Under the pieces are notes generated by a model. That model ran no database searches and was not told the origin of the DNA. It saw only the letters and a program-made list of their open reading frames with translations. From Thiocapsa sp. UBA6158 (lineage in GTDB: Bacteria > Pseudomonadota > Gammaproteobacteria > Chromatiales > Chromatiaceae), in assembly GCF_002423035.1 (NCBI RefSeq), contig NZ_DIUM01000070.1, positions 40,847-104,846 of the forward strand: a stretch of DNA of 64,000 nucleotides. The letters run 5' to 3'. This document shows, in pieces, positions 37,108-43,581 of the stretch. The stretch's first letter is position 1, and each line of letters begins with the position of its first letter. Made by a program: the position numbers and the translations under genes.

Positions 37108-37312
37108 TGACTGAACAGGGTCCGATTCAGATGCTGAAGGTTGGCGGTCACTTATGGATGCCTCTTGCACCTATGCGAGACGCATAGGTTTACGTCCAGC
37201 GCCTCCGCGGCGCGGACGCGACCTTTCTGTTCTCAGCCACATCTCGCCTCTCCTCAAGGCCCGATCGCCGAGGATTCCGGGCGCGATTTGGGCGCCGTTC
37301 AGCCACACAAAC

Positions 37313-37337
37313 AAAAGCCGGCACAAGGCCGGCTTTT
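37313..37337. terminator. Rho-independent terminator, probably the native tRNA-Gly terminator
   Basis: A perfect hairpin (AAAAGCCGGC, 5-base loop, GCCGGCTTTT) is followed by T-rich sequence on both strands; on the minus strand it reads GGCTTTTGTTTGTG. It lies just beyond the partial tRNA-Gly copy in the direction of tRNA transcription. It was therefore probably the tRNA terminator before the element inserted (inference). Confidence 0.75.
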
Positions 37338-37420
37338 GAGCTTTTGAGCTTTTGAGCTTTTGAGCTTTTGAGCTTTTGAGCTTTTGAGCTTTTGAGCTTT
37401 TGAGCTTTTGAGCTTTTGAT
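37333..37420. repeat. Eleven tandem copies of CTTTTGAG
   Basis: The octamer CTTTTGAG is repeated 11 times without spacer; only the last copy differs, by one base. The first copy begins inside the T-run of the terminator hairpin. The array ends four bases before the att repeat. Slippage expansion from the terminator tail is the simplest origin. Confidence 0.95.
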
Positions 37421-37424
37421 AAAT

Positions 37425-37472
37425 TTGGAGCGGGAAACGAGATTCGAACTCGCGACCCCAACCTTGGCAAGG
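37425..37472. other. Distal attachment site: 48-bp copy of the tRNA-Gly 3' end
   Basis: Forty-eight bases are identical to 49208-49255, which is the 3' portion of the intact tRNA-Gly(GCC) from the anticodon stem-loop to the CCA end. The sequence departs from the tRNA immediately after, so this is not a second tRNA gene. It marks the left end of the integrated element. Confidence 0.95.
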
Positions 37473-37568
37473 AGATTGCTACCTTATTGACCACGGCGAT
37501 ACACGGAAAGATTAGCACGCGAGCGGCTCGGAGCAACACGGAATTACGCGGACCCTCCGCGAATGTGC

Positions 37569-37696
37569 GCAGAAAACTAAGCCCCTCTCTCCCTGGAAAT
37601 GTCGGGAAGTCGGGAAGGTAGGGTTAACCCATTGCCTTGATTGAGAAAATACCTTCCCGACAGGGCTTTTCGGGTCGGGAGGATAAGTCGGGAAGG
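37569..37696. repeat. 128-bp direct repeat, left copy, with octamer iterons
   Basis: This is about 95% identical to 43979-44106 in the same orientation (offset 6410 bases). It holds TCGGGAAG at 37602, 37610 and 37688, the inverse at 37653 and a one-mismatch copy at 37675. Its position beyond the last gene of the small-gene operon mirrors that of the right copy at the operon head. Confidence 0.93.
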
Positions 37697-37726
37697 TTGG
37701 CGACCTGATCGGAACCTGAAGGCAGC

Positions 37727-37762
37727 CTGTCCCAAAACGGAAGCGCTTCCGTTTTGGGACAG
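37727..37762. repeat. Perfect 36-bp palindrome
   Basis: The arms CTGTCCCAAAACGGAAGC and their exact complement meet without a loop (centre 37744/37745). The palindrome is flanked by a near-identical direct repeat GATCxGAACCTGAAGG at 37707 and 37762. It has no T-run, so a simple terminator is unlikely; it could be a replication or protein-binding site. Confidence 0.9.
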
Positions 37763-37786
37763 ATCAGAACCTGAAGGAGGTGTTGA

Positions 37787-37808
37787 CCGAAACTCACGTG
37801 AGTTTCGG
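37787..37808. repeat. Perfect 22-bp palindrome
   Basis: The half-site CCGAAACTCAC is followed directly by its complement. It lies 26 bases before the stop of the 93-residue gene in the spacer of the element. It could be a transcription stop for the operon or a regulator site. Confidence 0.85.
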
Positions 37809-37833
37809 CGGAGGGCTAACTACAGGGGTGTGG

Positions 37834-38115
37834 TCAGCTCGGGTCGAGTTGGGCGGTTTGATCTTTTAGGCGATCTTCGAGCGCGTCTAAGTGTTGGCGC
37901 TCGTTGGATGAAATCGCGTCCATCAACCGCGCCACGGCCGCCAATGACAAGCTCTCATCGCTGGCGATAACGCCTCGTTCCCGAAGAGCAGACTCGAACG
38001 CAGAGACCAGTTCCAAGGGACTATCTATGTCATCAAACCGGCCTGAATCCGACATCGGAATCAGTACGCTTAACATCCGCGGGACTGCATCGGGGTCGTT
38101 GACCTTGTTACTCAT
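37834..38115 (-). CDS. Element protein, unknown (93 aa)
   Basis: This is the last gene of the small-gene run. The product (MSNKVNDPDAVPRMLSVLIP...) is acidic and mostly helical, with a C-terminal SSNERQHLDALEDRLKD segment that looks like a short coiled coil. I recognise no family. The ATG is clear. Confidence 0.55.
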   Translation of the reverse strand: MSNKVNDPDAVPRMLSVLIPMSDSGRFDDIDSPLELVSAFESALRERGVIASDESLSLAAVARLMDAISSNERQHLDALEDRLKDQTAQLDPS

Positions 38116-38197
38116 CGATCGGGCTCCGGGTGTGCCCGGGCATGCCGGGCGGGTTGGCGTGCGTCTGGATCCGAACCACGCAAGGGACTGGATCGGC

Positions 38198-38220
38198 AGA
38201 CCCGCCACGCGGGCGGGTCT
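38198..38220. terminator. GC-rich hairpin between small element genes
   Basis: The inverted repeat AGACCCGCC, 5-base loop, GGCGGGTCT lies between the 79-residue gene and the 93-residue gene. There is no T-run, so a role as an mRNA stabiliser or weak terminator is possible. Confidence 0.4.
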
Positions 38221-38240
38221 CGGGTTGAGCTCGAATCAGC

Positions 38241-38480
38241 TCAGACCAGGACGGCGACCCCGAAAGCGTCGGGGCCTTCAGCGTTGGCGATGTGTCCGCA
38301 GTCGAACCCCTCGCCTTCCGGTGCGACCCGGTAGCCAGATTCGGACACCAGCAGGACGGCGGATCGCCAGTCGAGCGCGGATCCGATCCGCTGCAAATCG
38401 CCCATATTGCCCTCCGCGTCGAACGGGACGGCGACCACGTCGCGCGGGGTGCCGTCGAGATAGGATTGATCGTTGCTCAT
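38241..38480 (-). CDS. Element protein, unknown (79 aa)
   Basis: The acidic 79-residue protein MSNDQSYLDGTPRDVVAVPF is followed by GNMGDLQRIGSALDWRSAVLLVSESGYRV. It has no membrane segment and no known family. The spacer upstream repeats the GATGCCGGGCGGGTTGG-type sequence also seen near 38145. Confidence 0.5.
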   Translation of the reverse strand: MSNDQSYLDGTPRDVVAVPFDAEGNMGDLQRIGSALDWRSAVLLVSESGYRVAPEGEGFDCGHIANAEGPDAFGVAVLV

Positions 38481-38528
38481 TCGTCCTTGCTCCTTGAGGT
38501 TGCGCCCGGCCGATGCCGGGCGGGTTGG

Positions 38529-38753
38529 TCAGTCTTGCAGGTCCAGCGGATCGAAGTCTTCTGCTCCGCCCTCGAATCGCGCGAAGGCGATGCACTGCTC
38601 GTCGGTCGCGTCATGCCCTCCCGGCCTGAAGAAGTTGCCCGCGAAGACGAACGCCCGGCCGTTGCGCTCGAACATTTTGAAGGATGTCGCAGGCTTGCCC
38701 CGCAGATTCACGCGGGTCTTGTCCTCGATCCTGTAGTTCTCCACGTCGGTCAT
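38529..38753 (-). CDS. Element protein, unknown (74 aa)
   Basis: The 74-residue protein MTDVENYRIEDKTRVNLRGK carries RNGRAFVFAGNFFRPGGHDATDEQCIAFARFEGG. It is probably a small beta-rich cytoplasmic protein. Its ATG overlaps the upstream gene's stop (ATGA). No family is recognised. Confidence 0.55.
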   Translation of the reverse strand: MTDVENYRIEDKTRVNLRGKPATSFKMFERNGRAFVFAGNFFRPGGHDATDEQCIAFARFEGGAEDFDPLDLQD

Positions 38754-38935
38754 GACCTTGCCCTCATTGCTCCGATCTGCGAAAGAAACTCGATGTCTTC
38801 CCGTGCCGGGTGATCCGGTGCGCAGAAAATAAGCGCGATGCTTGCTGAAAACAGCCGATCCGCTACCTCGTTCCACCGTTCCAGGTGCCATACCCCGCCG
38901 ACGATCGCATCTATCATGTGCTCGCTGTCGCTCAT
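38750..38935 (-). CDS. Element protein, unknown (61 aa)
   Basis: The 61-residue protein (MSDSEHMIDAIVGGVWHLER...) is coupled on both sides by ATGA overlaps, which supports real translation. It is helical and has no recognised family. Confidence 0.55.
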   Translation of the reverse strand: MSDSEHMIDAIVGGVWHLERWNEVADRLFSASIALIFCAPDHPAREDIEFLSQIGAMRARS

Positions 38936-39369
38936 GCCGCCTGCTCCTCAGCGGCGAGCTGGTCGACGGCCGTGATGATTGCCGCCTTCGCCTTCAGTCG
39001 GGCGGCGGCGATGCGCTCCTCCCGAGCCAGCGCGGCGGCTTGCTCGGCTTCGCGTTCGGCGATGCTGGCGTCCAGTGCGATGCTCAACAGACCGGCGGCG
39101 ACTTCCGCGGCCGTCTCCCCCGTATCGGCGGCGATGCGGGCCAGGGTCGTTTCGCGTTCGGCGGTCGCAACCTCGTTGAAGGCGTCGGCGAACTCGAGTA
39201 AGCGGCTCGACAGCAGGTGTGCCGCAGTCGCGATGCCTGACAGGCGATCGCGCTCGAAAGGTGTGTCGTCCAGCCCGCTTTCTTCGATGTCGAGCGTCCG
39301 GTTCAAGCCTTGCAGCGCCCACGCCAGTTGCCAAAGCTCACTCATGCCGCTGAATTGTGTTGCGCTCAT
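38932..39369 (-). CDS. Element protein, helical coiled-coil (145 aa)
   Basis: The Ala/Glu-rich protein has a long helical C-terminal half (AAEVAAGLLSIALDASIAER, then EAEQAAALAREERIAAARLK), predicted as a coiled coil, and an N-terminal WQLAWALQGLNRTLD segment. Both gene ends overlap neighbours as ATGA. The function is unknown; a structural or scaffold role is only a guess. Confidence 0.6.
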   Translation of the reverse strand: MSATQFSGMSELWQLAWALQGLNRTLDIEESGLDDTPFERDRLSGIATAAHLLSSRLLEFADAFNEVATAERETTLARIAADTGETAAEVAAGLLSIALDASIAEREAEQAAALAREERIAAARLKAKAAIITAVDQLAAEEQAA

Positions 39370-39686
39370 GAGCTCGCCTCCATCGGGGTCAATCCTGCAT
39401 GGGCTCGGGTCGCCAAGCGGGTCAGTTCGGCGGCGCGACCGTCCGGGGCGGTCGTGACCATGTGCAGGATAGCGTCATGCCATCGGTGCGCGGCGACGAC
39501 ATCGGCGGCGCGCACGGGGTCACAGCGTAAGCCGTAGCGCACGACTCCGAAGAGTTGATGTGACAGGGCGATGCCCTTGTGAGCGAAGTCATCGCCGTCG
39601 ATCGGCTTGCCGCAGCGCTGCATCTCGCCGACGAGATCGCGCGCGAGGAGGATGATGGATCGGCTCGGCTGGCGTTTACCTTCCAT
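39366..39686 (-). CDS. Element protein, unknown (106 aa)
   Basis: The protein starts MEGKRQPSRSIILLARDLVG and contains HRWHDAILHMVTTAPDGRAAELTRLATRAHAG. The start overlaps the end of the 82-residue gene by 11 bases. It is a soluble, mixed-charge protein of no recognised family. Confidence 0.55.
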   Translation of the reverse strand: MEGKRQPSRSIILLARDLVGEMQRCGKPIDGDDFAHKGIALSHQLFGVVRYGLRCDPVRAADVVAAHRWHDAILHMVTTAPDGRAAELTRLATRAHAGLTPMEASS

Positions 39687-39924
39687 GTCGGCGACCTCCC
39701 AAGATCGAACGGCGGCGGCGAACGCCGATAAACCGCAGCGCGGCTTCGATGCGAGCCAGTAGGGCCCGGGCCTCGGACAGCTCCCGGCCTTGCATGCCGG
39801 ACAGGCACCAGGCGACGGACGCGCGAAGAGTGCGCAGTGTGCGATGGTCTCGACGCGCAAGGGCGTCTGATGTCATGCGGTGCCAAGTCGGCACGCGCAG
39901 TGATATATCATGGCTGGTAGCCAT
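39676..39924 (-). CDS. Element protein, basic (82 aa)
   Basis: The Arg-rich 82-residue protein is MATSHDISLRVPTWHRMTSD followed by a helical ALARRDHRTLRTLRASVAWC region and the basic tail GVRRRRSILGGRRHGR. It could bind nucleic acid, but no fold is identifiable. Confidence 0.5.
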   Translation of the reverse strand: MATSHDISLRVPTWHRMTSDALARRDHRTLRTLRASVAWCLSGMQGRELSEARALLARIEAALRFIGVRRRRSILGGRRHGR

Positions 39925-40004
39925 TGCCGAACCTCCGTTACAGGTTGGTGATGGTCAGGCATCCTCGGGCGTTGGCGCGCCCCTGGATGCCGATCTCCTC
40001 TACT

Positions 40005-40190
40005 TCACTTCGTCTTCGCGGTTCTCTTCCCCTCCCTCAGTTTCTTGCAGATGTCTCGGACCAGCGGTCTCGACTCCGCAGGCACCCACTCCGTAACCGA
40101 CACGAACCCTTCGGCTCGCATCCGATCCCGCCATTCAGCCATGCGGACGCGGGTCGGTTTCCGTTTCTCGGTATCGGTAACATGTGACAT
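40005..40190 (-). CDS. Small DNA-binding-like element protein (61 aa)
   Basis: The 61-residue basic protein contains RMAEWRDRMRAEGFVSVTEW followed by VPAESRPLVRDICKKLREG. The strand-helix-helix arrangement resembles small ribbon-helix-helix or antitoxin-like phage proteins. It may be a regulator of the operon; this is tentative. Confidence 0.5.
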   Translation of the reverse strand: MSHVTDTEKRKPTRVRMAEWRDRMRAEGFVSVTEWVPAESRPLVRDICKKLREGKRTAKTK

Positions 40191-40543
40191 ATGCCGAGTG
40201 TAACAGCGTGCGGACGGAAGTCTACATACCGTTCGTCGGTTTTTGCGCTCGGCGATGGATCCTCAAGGGTGCGCGCAAGGTGGCGTCGGCGCTGGTGATT
40301 TCTGCGGGTGCAGTCGGAAGGCATGACCCGATCCAGGTTGGGTTCGGTCTCTCCCTGAATCTCGCTTTCCGCTTCGGTCTCGACAGGCGATTCAGTGGAT
40401 TCAGGCGTTGCTTCCTGGGTGTTTTGGGGTTCAGGTACTTCTTCAGTGTCGGTTTCTTTGATGTAAGAAACCTCATCAAAGTACCGATCGCCCCATGACT
40501 TAACGTCAAGACGGAAGCGCTGTGGGCTGCGGCTGTCGCACAT
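40191..40543 (-). CDS. Acidic Pro/Glu/Thr-rich element protein, 3' end unclear
   Basis: From ATG 40543 the frame reads MCDSRSPQRFRLDVKSWGDRYFDEVSYI followed by an acidic low-complexity stretch (ETDTEEVPEPQNTQEATPES). The frame stays open to 40037 and so overlaps the 61-residue gene, but the distal part loses coding character. A frameshift or a shorter product is possible; I give only the part upstream of that gene. Confidence 0.4.
40313..40353. repeat. Imperfect 41-bp direct repeat, copy 1
   Basis: GTCGGAAGGCxTGACCxGATC and the following ~20 bases recur at 40553-40593, exactly 240 bases away, with about five differences and a one-base gap. It may mark a local duplication or a repeated binding site. 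Confidence 0.75.
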
Positions 40544-40552
40544 GTCCAAGGC

Positions 40553-40593
40553 GTCGGAAGGCGTGACCTGATCCAGGAGGGGTTCGGGTCTCC
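40553..40593. repeat. Imperfect 41-bp direct repeat, copy 2
   Basis: This is the second copy of the repeat at 40313, in the same orientation. It lies just upstream of the start of the acidic protein gene, while the first copy lies inside its coding sequence. Confidence 0.75.
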
Positions 40594-40640
40594 TTGCGGA
40601 TAAGGAGAGCGGACATCGGCGAACCCATGCGCAGATGTCG

Positions 40641-40699
40641 CGGCTCAAGGTTGAGCCGTGAGATTGCCCGGGCTCACTGCGCAGCGCTGCGCAGTGAGC
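40641..40699. repeat. Two adjacent palindromes in a spacer of the element
   Basis: CGGCTCAA-GG-TTGAGCCG (40641-40658) is followed 13 bases later by a perfect 28-bp palindrome (40672-40699, half-site GCTCACTGCGCAGC). They lie between the 54-residue ORF and the acidic protein gene. Neither has a T-run. Confidence 0.85.
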
Positions 40700-40720
40700 G
40701 CAACCGGGGCACGGCACGGG

Positions 40721-40885
40721 TCAAGCGGGCGGTGCGGTCATCCTGAAGCGCGTAGAGCGGGCGCGCTTCGCGTTGACGGCCGCGGGCGGGGGCGGTGGGT
40801 CCAACATGCCGGCCAGGACCGTTGCGCGCTGCAGCGGCTTCCGGGTGGTCGCAGGCTTGCGGATCAAGGCGGCGTATCGGGGCAT
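40721..40885 (-). CDS. Small basic ORF of the element (54 aa)
   Basis: The 54-residue ORF MPRYAALIRKPATTRKPLQR starts with ATG inside the end of the preceding gene (22-base overlap). It is strongly basic with a PPPPP run. An alternative TTG-started frame (40674-40892) competes and is considered less likely. Coding status is uncertain. Confidence 0.35.
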   Translation of the reverse strand: MPRYAALIRKPATTRKPLQRATVLAGMLDPPPPPAAVNAKRARSTRFRMTAPPA

Positions 40886-41106
40886 CGGTCAATCCTCTCG
40901 GCTCGGCGGGGCGGTGGGACCAGGCGCAGATGTGACCGGCGGGCGGCGGCGCGGGCCTCCCGGTCGAGCCGGGCCTGCTCCGCTCGGAACCAGGACCGGA
41001 ACAGCTCGACGGCGGTGTCTTCGTCGGTCATGCGCACGTCGAACCCGCCCGAGTCGTTGGCGGCGAGCAGCAGCCCGTCAAGGTGCAGGGTCAGGGCGGG
41101 GTTCAT
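40864..41106 (-). CDS. Element protein, unknown (80 aa)
   Basis: The product MNPALTLHLDGLLLAANDSG carries a charged helical middle (DEDTAVELFRSWFRAEQARL) and a basic tail. The ATG overlaps the zinc-ribbon gene by 29 bases. No family is recognised. Confidence 0.5.
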   Translation of the reverse strand: MNPALTLHLDGLLLAANDSGGFDVRMTDEDTAVELFRSWFRAEQARLDREARAAARRSHLRLVPPPRRAERIDRCPDTPP

Positions 41107-41398
41107 CGGCGTCTGTTCGTCGTGCGCGGTGCGCGGCGGCCTCGATGGCGGCCGCTCGGGTGATGGTCTCGAGTGTGCTGTAACGGAATCGACATCCAAG
41201 GCACTTGCGGCGGCGCCTGATGGCGTCGGCGCCGGCTTGGCGGGTCTCCAGTACTGCCGTGTGTTCAGACCCGCAGAGGGGGCAAGATGCGCTCAATGTA
41301 CGGCCTCGGTGGTGGGTGCCGACTTTGCGACCGGGTCGGCGCCGGGAGGCCGCGGAGGAAGTCGCGACCTCGCAGCCGTCCAAAACTGCCCGCGCCAA
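41078..41398 (-). CDS. Zinc-ribbon protein with NrdR/Ogr-like cysteine pattern
   Basis: The protein contains CPLCGSEHTAVLETRQ, then RRRKCLGCRFRYSTLETI, that is CxxCG...CxxC followed by an F-x-Y-S-T-L-E segment. This is the pattern of NrdR zinc ribbons and of Ogr/Delta-type phage activators. No ATP-cone follows, so it is not NrdR itself. A role as a small transcription activator of the element is plausible. The start is uncertain: the frame opens at TTG 41398 and a later TTG near 41297 would give a shorter protein. Confidence 0.55.
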   Translation of the reverse strand: MARAVLDGCEVATSSAASRRRPGRKVGTHHRGRTLSASCPLCGSEHTAVLETRQAGADAIRRRRKCLGCRFRYSTLETITRAAAIEAAAHRARRTDADEPRPDPAP

Positions 41399-41401
41399 GA
41401 A

Positions 41402-41869
41402 TCAGGCAGCGATCCGGCCGAGATCGGGCGCCAAAACAACAGTAGGATCCGCATCGCCGCGTCGAACGATCGGCGTCGGCGAGCTGCGAATCGCGCGCTC
41501 TTCCTCGATTTCCAGGCTACGCAGCTCCGCGTCGAGCTCGGCGAGGCGGCGGCGCCGGTCTGCGGCGCTGATGCCGGGCTCGGGATGTGCCTCGAAGGCA
41601 ATCGCGGCGAGCCGTGCGGCGGTGCGCTCGAAGTCCAGCGCGGCGACGATCGAAAGCACGTCGATCCTGGATGCGGCGTGACTCGTCAAGTCGGTTTTGC
41701 CTTTGCGCAGCCGGGAGGGGTTAAGGATGTCCCGGCCGCGCTCGGCAAGGTGCTCGACCTCGGCGGCGATGCTTTCGGCCGCTTCGGCTTGGGCGGGCCA
41801 CTCGCGTTCCACGGCTTTGCGCTCGGCTTGCAGGGCGGTGATGCGGTCGCGGATTTTCTCAATGGTCAT
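41402..41869 (-). CDS. Element protein, coiled-coil (155 aa)
   Basis: The protein starts MTIEKIRDRITALQAERKAV and is almost entirely helical, with a second heptad-rich region near the C-terminus (RRRLAELDAELRSLEIEEER). It resembles many small phage or satellite proteins in style only; no family is recognised. The ATG overlaps the preceding stop (ATGA). Confidence 0.6.
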   Translation of the reverse strand: MTIEKIRDRITALQAERKAVEREWPAQAEAAESIAAEVEHLAERGRDILNPSRLRKGKTDLTSHAASRIDVLSIVAALDFERTAARLAAIAFEAHPEPGISAADRRRRLAELDAELRSLEIEEERAIRSSPTPIVRRGDADPTVVLAPDLGRIAA

Positions 41870-42126
41870 GCGATGGTTCCGATGATGTAGATGTTGCTGT
41901 TGTCGCTGCGGCGCTTCGCCGGCAGGCGTGCCCACGCGCGACCTCGCAGCCCGTCGCGGCGGAAGATGTCGCCTCCGCGCACCCATAGCCCACGCGCTGT
42001 CGGCGCCGGTTCGCTGTCGCTGAAAATCACCTCGAAGCCGTCCACGCCATCGCACTGACACGCGAAATCGAGCGAGGCGCCGGCGATCTCCGTATAAGCC
42101 GCAGTCAGGGGCACGGGGTCAGCCAT
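41866..42126 (-). CDS. Small phage-like beta protein (86 aa)
   Basis: The product MADPVPLTAAYTEIAGASLD contains APTARGLWVRGGDIFRRDGL, then RGRAWARLPAKRRSDNSNIY. The G-WVR...G-WAR pattern resembles small beta-rich phage proteins encoded near structural genes, but the resemblance is weak. It overlaps its neighbours by 4 and 8 bases. Confidence 0.55.
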   Translation of the reverse strand: MADPVPLTAAYTEIAGASLDFACQCDGVDGFEVIFSDSEPAPTARGLWVRGGDIFRRDGLRGRAWARLPAKRRSDNSNIYIIGTIA

Positions 42127-42523
42127 TGGCGATGCGCCCGGTGTTGTCCTCCAGCCATTCCTCGCACGCGGTCAGCAGCTTGATTTGCGGCTTCCAGGCG
42201 GCTTGCGCGGACTCGATCGCCGTTTCCAGCTCGGCTAGGCGCTGCTCGACCATCTTCAGGTCAATTCGGGCGCCGGCTAGCTTCGGGTCTTCGGGCGTGC
42301 CGGGCACACGAGGATTGCGCTGCAGGTCCACTCCCCATTGGGCGATGTACCGCGCAAGGTCTTGGCGCTCTTGGTGCAGCGCGAGGCGTTCGCCGATCAG
42401 CCCGGACAGGGCAGCGTGCGCGCCCTTGGCGGCGCGTCGCAGCTCCCGCAAGCGCATCTCGTAGGGCTCGAGCTTGGCGGCTCGGGCTTGCTTCTGAGCA
42501 AGCGTCAATGGTGCCGAGATCAT
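42119..42523 (-). CDS. Element protein, helical (134 aa)
   Basis: The product MISAPLTLAQKQARAAKLEP is followed by long charged helices and ends ACEEWLEDNTGRIANG. It is predicted to form a coiled coil. It is coupled to the upstream gene by ATGA and to the downstream gene by an 8-base overlap. Confidence 0.6.
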   Translation of the reverse strand: MISAPLTLAQKQARAAKLEPYEMRLRELRRAAKGAHAALSGLIGERLALHQERQDLARYIAQWGVDLQRNPRVPGTPEDPKLAGARIDLKMVEQRLAELETAIESAQAAWKPQIKLLTACEEWLEDNTGRIANG

Positions 42524-42912
42524 CGCTGAAAGCCTCCGCGATCCGGCCGCACAATCCGCGATCGCGGCGCGCTCATGTCCACGTCGCGCGCGGGTCCACC
42601 GGTGCGGCCTGACGACAGGGCTTTTTCGAGTGCTTCCATCGCGCGCATTTGCGCGTCAGTAGTCCCGGACGCAGAGGGGCCGGCCTGGTTGGCGCGGTGC
42701 GGCTCGTTGGCGGCGATCTGCGCGAGGGCTTCGTCCATCTCGGCTTGCTGCTCGGCGGACATCTTGCGCGGCGTTGGATAGTGGCCTGCGGTGATCTCGG
42801 GGCCGATCGCTGCGCCGACGGCGAGCGCGACCGGCCGATGTTTGATGATGCTGTTGTCGATCATGTTCGTGTCCGGTGTTTGGAGTGCGGACATTTTCAG
42901 CCGACGAATCAA
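42520..42912 (-). CDS. Element protein, unknown (up to 130 aa)
   Basis: The protein contains IIKHRPVALAVGAAIGPEI and a Ser/Gly-rich C-terminal half ending SRIVRPDRGGFQR. Three starts are possible. TTG 42912 overlaps the upstream stop as TTGA, ATG 42894 gives MSALQTPDTN, and ATG 42864 gives MIDNSIIKHRP. I prefer the coupled TTG or ATG 42894. No family is recognised. Confidence 0.5.
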   Translation of the reverse strand: MIRRLKMSALQTPDTNMIDNSIIKHRPVALAVGAAIGPEITAGHYPTPRKMSAEQQAEMDEALAQIAANEPHRANQAGPSASGTTDAQMRAMEALEKALSSGRTGGPARDVDMSAPRSRIVRPDRGGFQR

Positions 42913-43373
42913 CCATCAAAACCGGGTGTTTGGTGTTCGGCGATAATGCGCTTCAGGTGCGTCGCGGATGTCGGAGCCGGTGCGCTGCTCAAGGCGAACC
43001 ACAGCTCGCACTGCAGAGGGCTAAGGCGTGCCGGTGGTTGTGCATGGTGCCGGGACCATCGCCAGGTGGACGCCTCGAACATCCCGATCTCGCTCGCCAG
43101 CTCACGGATGCGCGCGGGGGTAGACGTGTCTTCGTTGAACGGGACCAGGGCGAAGGCGCGGCGGAGGTGCCGATCTCGACGGGAAAGGCGCTCGCGGGTC
43201 GCAAGGCTCGCGATGCCGCGGCCGCGGATGCCGAGACCCTCATCCAAGGTCGCCACAGCTCCGGTGGCCGCTAGGCGCAGCCCATCGGCGAGGAAAGCCG
43301 CGGCCTCCGGGTCGGTCCGGGCGGTCGCGGTGATCGCGCGGCGCAGCATGGCGAGCCCTTCATTCTGTTTCAT
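42909..43373 (-). CDS. Putative regulator-like element protein (154 aa)
   Basis: The product MKQNEGLAMLRRAITATART contains ASLATRERLSRRDRHLRRAFALVPF and then RIRELASEIGMFEASTWRWSRHH, which looks like a helix-turn-helix. A DNA-binding role is possible. The frame is open upstream to 43502 with another Met (MFDVNWLW), so the start is not certain. Confidence 0.5.
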   Translation of the reverse strand: MKQNEGLAMLRRAITATARTDPEAAAFLADGLRLAATGAVATLDEGLGIRGRGIASLATRERLSRRDRHLRRAFALVPFNEDTSTPARIRELASEIGMFEASTWRWSRHHAQPPARLSPLQCELWFALSSAPAPTSATHLKRIIAEHQTPGFDG

Positions 43374-43581
43374 ATCGACAATCTCGATCCATAGCCAGTT
43401 GACATCGAACATATCTGCTGCCGAGACCCTAAGCGACTGAAATCCTGTCGAAAACCGGGGCTCGAATTCCCCGCGGTTACGGCGGGGGTGCCGGGGTCCC
43501 ATCGCTGCTGAATCTTCCGAGAGAACATGCGGTTGCGAAACTCAGCCGAGCCCGTTGGATGCTGCATCGAAAGCATGACCC
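43374..43581. other. Spacer inside the element
   Basis: The 208 bases between the zinc-finger-like gene and the regulator-like gene show no conserved coding frame. The upstream extension of the 154-residue gene covers part of it. Confidence 0.4.

Noticed and set aside
37333..37420. Possible CRISPR array
   Set aside because: The 8-base units are adjacent with no spacers, and no cas genes are present.
37425..37500. Possible second tRNA-Gly gene
   Set aside because: Identity to the tRNA stops after the 48-bp 3' part; the D arm and 5' acceptor strand are missing, so it is an att remnant.
40674..40892. 72-residue TTG-started frame in the element
   Set aside because: It ends inside the 28-bp palindrome and competes with an ATG-started frame; the Arg/Ala-rich composition looks like a shadow.
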